Source of the DNA: Streptococcus varani
GTDB taxonomy: Bacteria > Bacillota > Bacilli > Lactobacillales > Streptococcaceae
Assembly: GCF_001375655.1 (NCBI RefSeq)
Contig: NZ_CTEN01000002.1
Coordinates: 462,897-526,896 of the forward strand
Length of the DNA: 64,000 bases
Direction: 5' to 3'
Both the position numbers and the translations under genes were made by a program. Positions 1 through 9,024 of this stretch are shown here, in pieces. The notes under the pieces are model-generated. The model did not search any database, was not told the DNA's origin, and worked only from the letters and a program-made list of their open reading frames with translations. Each line of letters starts with the position of its first letter. Position 1 is the stretch's first letter.

Positions 1-82
1 CAAGAGCTAGAGTTAATTTTTCGTTTCTTCTTGCAATTTTTTTCATTTTTTGGAAGAATAGGGGTATAGAAAGAGGTATTTT

Positions 83-1168
83 ATGTCTAAAATCAAATCT
101 ATTCAAGCTTATCTGAAACAAGAGAAAATGGATTTGGCCATTTTTTCAAATCCAACTACTATCAATTATTTGACTGGTTTTGCTGGGGATCCCCATGAGC
201 GTCACATGTTTCTCTTTGTTCTAGCAGATGCTGACCCACTTTTGTTTCTTCCTGCACTGGATGTGGAGAGGGCACGTACTGCTTTGAATTTCCCTGTTAT
301 GGGCTATATGGATTCTGAAAATCCATGGAATCTCATCAAAAAGGCTTTACCTGCTAAATCCTTTGCTACAATTGGTGCTGAATTTGATAATCTCAATCTG
401 ACTCGATTCTATGGCCTAAAATCCATTTTTAACCAAGAATTTACGGATTTGACTCCCCTCATCAATCGTCTTAAGCTCATCAAATCTCGTGATGAAATTG
501 AAAAAATGCTGATTGCTGGTAAGTTTGCGGATAAAGCCATGCAAATTGGCTTTAACCATATTTCTTTGAAGAATACCGAAACAGATATCATTGCCCAAAT
601 TGAATTTGAAATGAAAAAGCAAGGCATTTCCAAGATGAGTTTTGAAACTATGGTTTTGACAGGAAATAATGCCGCTAATCCTCATGGTATACCAGGAACC
701 AATCGCATTGAAAATAACGCTCTTCTACTCTTTGATTTGGGCGTAGAAACTCTAGGCTATACATCAGACATGACACGGACTGTGGCGGTTGGGCAGCCTG
801 ACCAATTTAAAAAAGACATCTATGAAATTGTTCTTGAGGCTCAGTTGACCGCTCAAGATTTCATCAAACCGGGTGTGACAGCAAGCCAAGTGGATGCTGC
901 TGCACGAAAAGTTATTGAAAAAGCCGGCTACGGCGAATATTTCAACCACCGCTTGGGCCATGGTCTGGGCATGGATGTCCACGAGTTTCCATCCATTATG
1001 GCTGGTAATGATTTAGTTATTGAGGAAGGAATGTGTTTCTCTGTGGAACCGGGTATTTACATTCCGGGTAAGGTCGGAGTCCGTATCGAGGACTGTGGCT
1101 ATGTGACCGAGTCAGGATTTGAAGTCTTCACACAAACCCCTAAAGAACTCTTATATTTTGAAGCATAA
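83..1168 (+). CDS. pepQ: Xaa-Pro dipeptidase / aminopeptidase, M24 family
   Basis: Cytoplasmic metallopeptidase expected to split dipeptides or peptides with proline in second position. The protein is 361 aa. The N-terminal creatinase-like half is followed by the M24 pita-bread fold, whose five metal ligands are visible: Asp in LLFDLG, Asp in YTSDMTR, His in HRLGHGLGMD, Glu in FSVEPG and Glu in VRIEDCG. The ATG follows an AGAGG ribosome site. In streptococci pepQ usually lies divergent from ccpA; the 82 bases upstream fit such an intergenic region, but ccpA itself is outside the window. A long hairpin terminator follows. PepQ and PepP are hard to separate by sequence alone. Confidence 0.93.
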   Translation: MSKIKSIQAYLKQEKMDLAIFSNPTTINYLTGFAGDPHERHMFLFVLADADPLLFLPALDVERARTALNFPVMGYMDSENPWNLIKKALPAKSFATIGAEFDNLNLTRFYGLKSIFNQEFTDLTPLINRLKLIKSRDEIEKMLIAGKFADKAMQIGFNHISLKNTETDIIAQIEFEMKKQGISKMSFETMVLTGNNAANPHGIPGTNRIENNALLLFDLGVETLGYTSDMTRTVAVGQPDQFKKDIYEIVLEAQLTAQDFIKPGVTASQVDAAARKVIEKAGYGEYFNHRLGHGLGMDVHEFPSIMAGNDLVIEEGMCFSVEPGIYIPGKVGVRIEDCGYVTESGFEVFTQTPKELLYFEA

Positions 1169-1265
1169 AAGAAAAATAGCAGAAAATCAAAGGTCACTGA
1201 AAAAGTAGAGAGCTTCAAAAAAATAACAAAGACTTCTCTCTTAGAACAACCAAAGTATAAAAAAT

Positions 1266-1318
1266 AACGAATGAATCGTTATCGGAATTCTCTAACCCGA
1301 AACGATCATTCGTTTTTT
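1266..1318 (+). terminator. intrinsic terminator after pepQ
   Basis: Long stem: the arm AACGAATGAATCGTT plus TCGG pairs with CCGA plus AACGATCATTCGTT, and six T follow. It ends the pepQ transcript before the convergent PgpA-like gene. Confidence 0.8.
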
Positions 1319-1387
1319 CGTTGCTCAATTTTTGATTGTTAGACACTTTCAGTGAATTCGAAAATCACTTCTACTGCTTTTTAAGGC

Positions 1388-1897
1388 TTACTTACCTTCC
1401 TTGGCTGCCAACTTTGCAGGTTGACCATGGGCAATACGACTAGAGGCTGCTGCTGCAATAGCACCAACAATATCATCTAAGAAGGTATGGCAAGCTCCAC
1501 TTTCCTTACTGTCCAGTTTCTGAATAATTCCTGGTTTCACCTTATCGATATAACCATAGTTAGTAAAACCAATTGAACCAAAGACATTGACAATGGAGAG
1601 AGCTAAAATTTCGTCGATACCATAAAGACCTTCATCACCTGTCAAAATATCATTGAGGGGTTGAGATAGAAGGCCTTTTTCGGCCAACATATCCAACTCA
1701 ACACCTGTAATAATCGTATTTTGAACTTCGCGCTTAGAAAGCACCTGTTCTACACTATCTATGCATTCTTCTAAACTCAAGTCTGGGATATATTTGCTTT
1801 GCAGATAGATAACGAGCTCTGCTATATCCTCAATCTCCACACCACGCTCTTTCAAGAGAGAGTGAGCCTTGTTATTTAATTCCTTGTCTGATTTCAT
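1388..1897 (-). CDS. phosphatidylglycerophosphatase A-like protein (YutG family)
   Basis: A 169-aa soluble protein of the PgpA/YutG superfamily. The C-terminal half carries the family signature: the LTGDEGLYGIDEILA region, NYGYIDK, and the acidic FLDDIVGAIAAA segment near the end. Membrane-bound PgpA dephosphorylates phosphatidylglycerophosphate, but this Gram-positive version lacks clear membrane helices, so its substrate is uncertain. An AAAGGA ribosome site precedes the ATG. A GTAGACA-AC-TGTCTAC palindrome lies just upstream and could be an operator. Family assignment is good; enzymatic role is inferred. Confidence 0.75.
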   Translation of the reverse strand: MKSDKELNNKAHSLLKERGVEIEDIAELVIYLQSKYIPDLSLEECIDSVEQVLSKREVQNTIITGVELDMLAEKGLLSQPLNDILTGDEGLYGIDEILALSIVNVFGSIGFTNYGYIDKVKPGIIQKLDSKESGACHTFLDDIVGAIAAAASSRIAHGQPAKLAAKEGK

Positions 1898-1915
1898 TAT
1901 AAAATCCTTTCTGTG

Positions 1916-1931
1916 GTAGACAACTGTCTAC
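1916..1931. promoter_or_regulatory. 7-bp-arm palindrome, cop-box-like
   Basis: GTAGACAACTGTCTAC lies 19 bp upstream of the PgpA-like start. Its core GACANNTGTC resembles the ACANNTGT core of CopY/BlaI-type operators. No CopY gene is in the window, so the regulator is unknown. Confidence 0.35.
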
Positions 1932-2069
1932 TTTCTCATCTCCTATTTTATCAAAAAAAACGAAACAAGTCGCTTCATATACCTTGTAACGAAACGCTAA
2001 ATCTTACTCGTTTGAGGACTTCGCTTTTAAGATAAGTCCATAAAAATAATCTAGCTTTAATACTTTAGT

Positions 2070-2096
2070 AAAGTGATCCTCATTGAGAACCACTTT
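2070..2096. other. 12-bp hairpin downstream of GNAT gene
   Basis: On the minus strand, arms AAAGTGGTTCTC and GAGGATCACTTT pair completely (two G-T wobbles) around a 3-nt loop, three bases after the stop codon of the acetyltransferase. No T-run follows, so it may protect the mRNA 3' end rather than terminate. Confidence 0.4.
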
Positions 2097-2099
2097 CAC

Positions 2100-2630
2100 T
2101 TATATTTGCACCCAATAACGAGCAAGCTCTTTCTCTATTTTCAGCTGATCACAATCTTCTATACTAATAATATTTTCCAGATGACCACCAACTTTTTCTA
2201 TCAATTTTCGACTTGCGTGATTGTCGGCAAGGGCTGTGATGAGGACTGATTGGATTCCCTTCTCTCTAAATCGTTCAAATGCAAATGTTAGGAGTTCTTG
2301 CATGATGCCTTGACGGCGAAAAATAGGAGAAGTTGCATAGCCGATATGTCCACCAACACGCGCTAATTCTCCTTTTTCCAACTGCCAACGACAGGATAGT
2401 TTAGCCGCGATCTCTCCATATTTAAAGTAGTAATAAGTCGTGTAGGTTGACCAGTCAGGATGGTCCGTTTTGGTTTCACAACGTTTGGCTTTTTCAACAA
2501 AGGCTCTAAAATCATAGACTTTTTCTGTTCTAGAAAAAGGATTTCCGGATTCTCGTTCGGATAGGAGAGAGTCTTGAAATCTCTCAAAAGCCTCCTGATC
2601 CCTTAATTCAATGGTTCGAATGTTACCCAT
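2100..2630 (-). CDS. GNAT family N-acetyltransferase
   Basis: A 176-aa acetyltransferase of unknown substrate. The acetyl-CoA binding motif A is visible as IGYATSPIFRRQGIMQELLTF, followed by the typical N-HASRKLIEKVGG end of the fold. It is a clear paralogue of the GNAT gene at 4046-4606 (shared NPF, RRQG, FREKG/YREKG, SRRLIEK-type segments). A GGGGATAGG ribosome site precedes the ATG. Confidence 0.85.
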   Translation of the reverse strand: MGNIRTIELRDQEAFERFQDSLLSERESGNPFSRTEKVYDFRAFVEKAKRCETKTDHPDWSTYTTYYYFKYGEIAAKLSCRWQLEKGELARVGGHIGYATSPIFRRQGIMQELLTFAFERFREKGIQSVLITALADNHASRKLIEKVGGHLENIISIEDCDQLKIEKELARYWVQI

Positions 2631-2728
2631 CCTATCCCCTCTTCTAATGTATTTTATCTAAACTATTTTTATCTCAAGTTCTTACCTAATCTTCTGAACT
2701 TCCAGCTTTGTTTTGTTTTCTATAAGTA

Positions 2729-3619
2729 CTAGGCAAAGACTTCTAGATGGGATGGCAGAACTGTAATATCGACTGGTAATTTATCGCCCTCATCGCCATC
2801 CACATTGAGATGCAATTCTTCACCTTGATCTTCAAGTGAAATACGAATATCTTTGACCTGATAGTAACCTACGTGTTCATTGGATTGATCAACACCTGAC
2901 AAGAGACTAGGTAAGGTTTGAACGCTTTCTAAGAAATTACTATCTTTTAGGTAAATGAAATGCAGTAAACCATCATTCACCTTGGCTTCTGGTAATAGTT
3001 CTTCAAAACCAGCAATGGAATTGGTCAAGCCAATCAATAAATTAGAACTTTCTATCACTTTTTCTTGACCATCCAATTGAACTGTAAAAGCATAAGAATG
3101 ATTGTCAGCTAAATTTTTCAGAGCTGAGATAGCATAGGCCAATTTGCCCAGTTTAGTCTTTTCTTCGACACTTGTCTCATTGACTGCCTGTGGAATGGTT
3201 CCGATAGCAATCACATTCATGAAATAGTCTTTATTATTAACTTTACCAATATCTAATGCTTTAGTCTTGGTCAAATCCAAGGATTGGATTGCCTCTTCTG
3301 GATCTAATGGCATTTTGAGCGCGCGTGCCAAATCATTGACTGTGCCAAGAGGGAAGAATCCAAATTTTGGTCGGTATTCCTCTTCTGCTAAGCCACTAAT
3401 TCCTTCATTGACAGTGCCGTCACCTCCCATAACAAAGACCGCATCAAAGCCATCCTTGGCAGCCTGCTTGGCAAAATCACGGGCATCTCCGCCCTTTTCC
3501 GTGTGTTTTACAACAATCTCTTCAAATCCCTGACCCAATTTTTCCTTGGCCATTTCTTCAAAATCCTTGGCTTTCTCTCCACCTGAGCTGGGATTGACAA
3601 CTAAAAGAACTTTTTCCAT
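2729..3619 (-). CDS. diacylglycerol kinase family lipid kinase (YegS/DgkB-like)
   Basis: A cytoplasmic lipid kinase of about 296 aa that probably phosphorylates diacylglycerol or a related lipid, recycling it to phosphatidate. The N-terminal VNPSSGG motif and the nucleotide-binding GGDGTVNEGISGL motif are diagnostic. The start at 3619 (MEKVLLV) is chosen because AAAGGAG lies just upstream; the frame stays open upstream into the repeat but without a family match. The 410-bp BOX-like repeat ends 21 bp before this start, so the repeat would lie in the leader of any transcript coming from the upstream GNAT gene. Confidence 0.9.
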   Translation of the reverse strand: MEKVLLVVNPSSGGEKAKDFEEMAKEKLGQGFEEIVVKHTEKGGDARDFAKQAAKDGFDAVFVMGGDGTVNEGISGLAEEEYRPKFGFFPLGTVNDLARALKMPLDPEEAIQSLDLTKTKALDIGKVNNKDYFMNVIAIGTIPQAVNETSVEEKTKLGKLAYAISALKNLADNHSYAFTVQLDGQEKVIESSNLLIGLTNSIAGFEELLPEAKVNDGLLHFIYLKDSNFLESVQTLPSLLSGVDQSNEHVGYYQVKDIRISLEDQGEELHLNVDGDEGDKLPVDITVLPSHLEVFA

Positions 3620-3640
3620 GATAGACTCCTTTTCTATTTT

Positions 3641-4050
3641 TATAGTCAAATGAATTAACATTAGGACTAAGAACTGAGGCGCAGGCAGCTCCAACAGTCT
3701 GGGGATAGACTGTTGGAGGCGGGAAATAAGAACTGACGAAGGTCAGTTCACCTTACAGTCTGGGGACAGACTGTTGGAGGCGGGAAATAAGAACTGACGA
3801 AGGTCAGTTCACCTTACAGTCTGGGGAGTGACTGTTGGAGGCGGGAAATACAAACTGACGAAGGTCAGTTCACCTTACAGTCTGGGGAGTGACTGTTGGA
3901 GGCGGGAAATACAAACTGACGAAAGACAGTTCACCTTACAGTCTGGGGACAGACTGTTTGAGATCCGAAATAAAAGAAACTAAGTTTCTCTCAACTGGAG
4001 TACGGCAAGCCGATAGTGACAACGTATTAAAGTTAATTCAAAAGACTATA
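3641..4050 (+). repeat. BOX-like modular repeat, copy 1 (four full 61-bp units)
   Basis: A 410-bp element with inverted ends TATAGTCAAATGAATTA and TAATTCAAAAGACTATA. A left module (GAACTGAGGCGCAGGCAGCT) leads into units starting at 3694, 3755, 3816, 3877 and 3938, an exact 61-bp period. Each unit has two short palindromes: ACAGTC(N)GACTGT, and AACTGACGAAGGTCAGTT. A right module (AACTAAGTTTCTCTCAACTG, then GATAGTGACAACGTATTA) closes it. The A-B(n)-C plan and the AACTGACGAA-GTCAGT core recall pneumococcal BOX, but the sequence differs. The other copies are at 8174 and 27744. Confidence 0.88.
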
Positions 4051-4606
4051 TCCTTTGTTTGTTGAGTGATTGACTCGTATCACTCATGAAATGTTTTAAT
4101 TTCAATTTATAGCGGGCCGACTGCAAAAGCTGTTCTTGGTATTCAACTTCCTCTAGGGCAACCAGCTGCCCACCCATTTTTTCAATCAGCCTTCGACTAG
4201 CTAGATTGGTCTGGTCTGTTGCTATCAGAATTGAGTCCATTCCTTTCTCTCTATAACGTTTAAGGGCAAAGCTGATAAATCGACTAGCAAATCCTTGTCT
4301 TCGAAAAGATGGCGCAACCATGTAACCCATATGCCCCAATTTTTGGCAATCGGGATGGCCCAATTCCCAATAACAGATGACATTCCCGACAATTTTACCA
4401 TCAAGAAAGGCAAAATATCGAGTATAAATAGACCAGGACTGCCCCTTTGCTTTGACCTCGCTCTTTTCTTCCTTACTGACAAAGCTCTGAAAATCTTCTA
4501 TATGCCACCATTCGACAAAAGGATTGCTTTTCTTATCTTCCAGCATGGCAGCTTCAAACTCTCTGTAAGCTTTTTCATCTTCTAACTTGATTTTACGAAA
4601 TTCCAA
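4046..4606 (-). CDS. GNAT family N-acetyltransferase, TTG start
   Basis: A 186-aa acetyltransferase with motif A at GHMGYMVAPSFRRQGFASRF and the C-terminal ASRRLIEKMGG segment. It is a paralogue of the gene at 2100-2630; substrate unknown. The reading frame begins at TTG, with GGAGG about 12 bases upstream and no ATG nearby. The stop codon TAG is supplied by the terminal inverted repeat of the adjacent BOX-like element (ATA-TAG at 4046-4051), so the native C-terminus may have been changed by the insertion. Confidence 0.83.
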   Translation of the reverse strand: MEFRKIKLEDEKAYREFEAAMLEDKKSNPFVEWWHIEDFQSFVSKEEKSEVKAKGQSWSIYTRYFAFLDGKIVGNVICYWELGHPDCQKLGHMGYMVAPSFRRQGFASRFISFALKRYREKGMDSILIATDQTNLASRRLIEKMGGQLVALEEVEYQEQLLQSARYKLKLKHFMSDTSQSLNKQRI

Positions 4607-4650
4607 GATCGATTTCTACCTCCAATTTACTTTGACAGATGCTTTTCACA

Positions 4651-5529
4651 TTAACCTGAACGCTTAAGCAAACCATACTTTTTGGCGACTAAAACTCCAT
4701 AGACTGTAACAAGCACTAGACTCAACAGAGTCACTAAGAAACCAGCTTCAAAACCGTAGATACCTCCTGACCAGAATGCTTTATCTGGGTCTAGGCTACT
4801 CACCATGAGTGAGGTCGGCATAGGCATTCCACTGACGGCTATCCCTAATATCGGCCCTAATACAAAGTTCCAAGCTGAGTGAAATCCTGCAACAAACCAG
4901 ATGTTATCATGATAATAATACATGAGACTGAAAACCAGACCGTTCAGAATGGTATTACTGACACTAATCAGACTTGCACTATTGTTTGACACATGGAGCA
5001 GGCCAAAAACTAACGAGTTGACTAGGATAGCAAAAAGCATCCCAAAACGAATGGCCAGCTGGGTTTGTAGCAAGCCACGGCAGAGAAATTCTTCCATAAA
5101 ACCTTGGCAGATAAAACCAAGTAGGAGGATAAATAGCAAAGTCCGATTCAAGTCTTTACTCCAAGAAAAGGATAAGCCACCTGAGATCCATAGTAAGCAC
5201 CAAATTAAGACTAGAGAAAGAACGGCAAGGAGGACACCTGGTAAATAGGGTTTAAGGGAGGTCCTTGGATTCATTCCTAGAGCACTCGGTGTCATTCTAA
5301 TTTTTTTGAGCGCAAACCAGACTGTAAGAAAACTAACAGGAATATAGGCAATCAAGTGAGCGCTAATAAAATCTAGTTTGAAGACTGAATTCAAAATCCA
5401 GGAAAGGATCATATCAGAAAAAGCATAAACCAATGCAATGAAATCGAGGCTTCGTCTGTCCTTACCTGGACTTCTCTGAGCTGCTAGTGTCGTCTGATTG
5501 AAGGGTAAATTTATTTTATCTAGCATCAT
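4651..5529 (-). CDS. CPBP family intramembrane metalloprotease
   Basis: A polytopic membrane protein of 292 aa with about eight hydrophobic segments. The Abi/CAAX-like motifs are present: EEFLCRG (EExxxR) near residue 145 and FGLLHVSNN (conserved His) near residue 178. Members of this family cleave peptides or serve in bacteriocin self-protection in lactic acid bacteria; the substrate here is unknown. Two ATG codons are adjacent (5529 and 5526); GGGGAG upstream is better spaced for the second. Confidence 0.85.
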   Translation of the reverse strand: MMLDKINLPFNQTTLAAQRSPGKDRRSLDFIALVYAFSDMILSWILNSVFKLDFISAHLIAYIPVSFLTVWFALKKIRMTPSALGMNPRTSLKPYLPGVLLAVLSLVLIWCLLWISGGLSFSWSKDLNRTLLFILLLGFICQGFMEEFLCRGLLQTQLAIRFGMLFAILVNSLVFGLLHVSNNSASLISVSNTILNGLVFSLMYYYHDNIWFVAGFHSAWNFVLGPILGIAVSGMPMPTSLMVSSLDPDKAFWSGGIYGFEAGFLVTLLSLVLVTVYGVLVAKKYGLLKRSG

Positions 5530-5615
5530 GACTCCCCTCTGCTTCTATTTTTTACTAGTATTATAGCACTTTTCAACATAAAAATGAGACCCAGATTTAA
5601 AAGGGTCTCGATTTT

Positions 5616-6842
<1,227 letters not shown>

Positions 6843-7021
6843 CTAAGTTTTTCGGACGGATCTGTTTCCTTTCTTTTACTTCAGGAAAGACAGTCCTGAG
6901 TATTTTTCAGCTATACTAGTGTACCAAAAATGGTCTTGGCTGTCATCTTTTACTTTTGGAATTTGAATTTCTATTCCATATCTTTTTGTTTTATGCTAAG
7001 ATATATGCAGGAGGTTTTTAT

Positions 7022-8056
7022 ATGTTTACAATTAGCCAGATCCGTGCGCAGGCACGTCAAACCATTAATTCCATTCCTGGGATTTATTATTTGCCCATTA
7101 TTCCAGTCGCAATGACCTTTGTAATGGCAATTTTTCAATATCTCAGACCTACTGTTTACTTAAATAATTATGATCCTTCCGTATCTGGGATAAATATAGC
7201 CGGTTCTTTCTTTTTTCCCATCCTTTACGGACTTTTAGTTTCTTTTATCTCCATCTCAATAGCATGGACCTTATTACAAGCGATTCGTGGTACCAAGAAG
7301 ATGGTTGAAATCAAAGATGCTCTAGCTATCTTTAACTCTCCCTATCTAGGAAAGATTTTTGTTACCTATCTGGTCAAACAACTATATCTCTTTCTTTGGG
7401 GATTGATTGCATGGATAGGAATCATCTTATCTTTAGGTGCATTTTTCGCTCTAGCAATTTATGCGATTTTCAGATACAACTCAGAAAGCTCAACTTCTCC
7501 CGACCAAACTTTGGCTGCATTTGGCATAATGTTGATTATTGGTTTAGTCGTACTGATTGCTGGTGTCATTCTTTATATCCCTCAAAATCTTGCTTATAGC
7601 CAAGTTGAGTACATTCTTTACGATCAGTTAGAAAATAATCAATACGCTGGTCCCAATGCTATTATCAAGGCTAGTCGTCAAATGATGAAGGGCTACAAAG
7701 GTAAACGTTTTGTCCTCGACTTGTCCTTTATTGGCTGGTTTCTCTTACAAGGAATTACCTTTGGTTTAGCCGGTATCTATGTTTTGCCATACTACTACGC
7801 TGCGCAAGCTCATTTTTATGAAGCTGTAAAGAAGGACAATCAGATGAAAGAAGCAGCCGACTTCAACCAATTGAATCAAGCTACAAGCACTTCAAATCAA
7901 GTAGAAAAGCCGACTGAAGAAATTCCTAGCCCAACTCCTGAAAAAACACCTGACTTTCAAGAGTCAATTGAAAAAACAGTGGAGACAACTGAGAATCCAT
8001 TCACAGAAGCAAAGATGGACTCTGCTATTGATACCCCACTGGATCATCACGAATAG
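7022..8056 (+). CDS. DUF975 family membrane protein
   Basis: A 344-aa integral membrane protein with about six helices and a charged, Pro/Glu/Thr-rich C-terminal tail (about the last 60 residues). The start MFTISQIRAQARQT is set by AGGAGG eight bases upstream; the ISQIRAQAR opening is typical of DUF975. Function is unknown in the family. A hairpin terminator follows. Confidence 0.85.
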   Translation: MFTISQIRAQARQTINSIPGIYYLPIIPVAMTFVMAIFQYLRPTVYLNNYDPSVSGINIAGSFFFPILYGLLVSFISISIAWTLLQAIRGTKKMVEIKDALAIFNSPYLGKIFVTYLVKQLYLFLWGLIAWIGIILSLGAFFALAIYAIFRYNSESSTSPDQTLAAFGIMLIIGLVVLIAGVILYIPQNLAYSQVEYILYDQLENNQYAGPNAIIKASRQMMKGYKGKRFVLDLSFIGWFLLQGITFGLAGIYVLPYYYAAQAHFYEAVKKDNQMKEAADFNQLNQATSTSNQVEKPTEEIPSPTPEKTPDFQESIEKTVETTENPFTEAKMDSAIDTPLDHHE

Positions 8057-8075
8057 AAAATGCCCTATGAGACTC

Positions 8076-8107
8076 AAGATTGAAGGAAGATTTCTTCAAT
8101 CTTTTTC
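8076..8107 (+). terminator. intrinsic terminator after DUF975 gene
   Basis: Stem AAGATTGAAG / CTTCAATCTT with a short loop and a T-run. Confidence 0.85.
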
Positions 8108-8173
8108 TTTTATAGAAAAATAAAGAAAAACTCTAGAATTGTTAAGAGAATAACAATTTTAGAGTTAAGATCG

Positions 8174-8409
8174 TATCGTCGAATGAGTTAGTATCTTCAA
8201 GACTAGAAACATGAGGCGCAGGTAGCTCCAACAGTCAGGGGAGTGACTGTTGGAGGCGGGAAATAAAAACTGACGAAAGTCAGCTCACCTTACAGTCTGG
8301 GGATAGGTTAGGTTCTTCGAGGTTAGAAATAAAAGGGACTAAGTTTCTCTCAACTGGAGTACGACCAGCCGATAGAGATAAGGTATCAGCCTTCCTTCAA
8401 ATGACTATA
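8174..8409 (+). repeat. BOX-like modular repeat, copy 2 (one full unit)
   Basis: A 236-bp copy with ends TATCGTCGAATGAGTTA and CTTCAAATGACTATA. The ACAGTC palindromes start at 8231 and 8292, again 61 bp apart. The left and right modules are the same as in copy 1, with some drift in the second stem. It fills the gap between two convergent genes. Confidence 0.85.
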
Positions 8410-8435
8410 AAACTTTCTGCATCACTAAAAGTTAG

Positions 8436-8870
8436 TCAAGTTTCCACCATACTCAGATATTCAACCTTGATACACTTGTTCATGACAATATCATTCCTAC
8501 CAGCTTGTCGCAAGATTTCCTCTGCTTCTTGGCTTTCTAAGCCCAGTTGTGCCCAGAAAATATCTGCATCTGTTTCTAGAAAATCACTTGCTACATCCGG
8601 CAAAAATTCAGAACGTCTAAAAACATTGACAATATCCATATGAACAGGCACATCTTGCAGTGAAAAATAGACTGTTTGTCCCAAAATCTCTTGTCCAGTT
8701 AATTTGGGATTAACCGGAATGATGGTATAACCAGCTTCTTGCATGAATTTTGAAACACGGTAGGCTACTGTCTCTTCACGATCAGACAAACCAACCACTG
8801 CAATAGTCTTGGCATTTTTGAGATAGTCAAACATCACATCTTGACTGGGGTTTTGAAATGTATAAGTCAT
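8436..8870 (-). CDS. CoA-binding domain protein (YccU-like)
   Basis: A 144-aa Rossmann-type protein of the CoA_binding family: IAVVGLSDREET at residues 23-34, the YTIIPVNP strand, and the closing NKCIKVEY segment. Likely cytoplasmic CoA or nucleotide binder; no reaction is known. Followed after 26 bp by repeat copy 2. Confidence 0.85.
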   Translation of the reverse strand: MTYTFQNPSQDVMFDYLKNAKTIAVVGLSDREETVAYRVSKFMQEAGYTIIPVNPKLTGQEILGQTVYFSLQDVPVHMDIVNVFRRSEFLPDVASDFLETDADIFWAQLGLESQEAEEILRQAGRNDIVMNKCIKVEYLSMVET

Positions 8871-8952
8871 GGGAGCCTCCTAATTCGTCTCTAGTTTCAG
8901 TATAGCATAATTTCTCTGGATTGACTTTTTCTTCATTTAGTTATATCTGCAC

Positions 8953-8981
8953 TTGACAAGTGAGTGATTACTCACTATAAT
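8953..8981 (+). promoter_or_regulatory. promoter of ABC exporter-tetR operon
   Basis: Near-perfect vegetative promoter: TTGACA (8953-8958), 17-bp spacer, TATAAT (8976-8981). Confidence 0.88.
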
Positions 8982-9006
8982 ACAGGATAGGTGAGTATCC
9001 ACTCAC
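8960..9006. promoter_or_regulatory. twin TetR-type operators
   Basis: Two copies of GTGAGT-N4-ACTCAC, at 8960-8975 (filling the promoter spacer) and 8991-9006 (downstream of the -10). Their centres are 31 bp apart, about three helical turns. The likely ligand is the TetR protein encoded by the third gene of the operon. Confidence 0.82.
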
Positions 9007-9024
9007 CTTCAAAAAGGAGCCCTT

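Noticed and set aside
1..82. 5' part of a divergent ccpA gene
   Set aside because: Expected from synteny, but no coding start can be supported in these 82 bases.
2729..3694. Lipid kinase starting at 3694
   Set aside because: The added 25 codons are encoded by the repeat end; AAAGGAG before 3619 and family length support the shorter form.
3641..4050. CRISPR array
   Set aside because: The 61-bp units are contiguous palindromic modules without unique spacers, and no cas genes are present.
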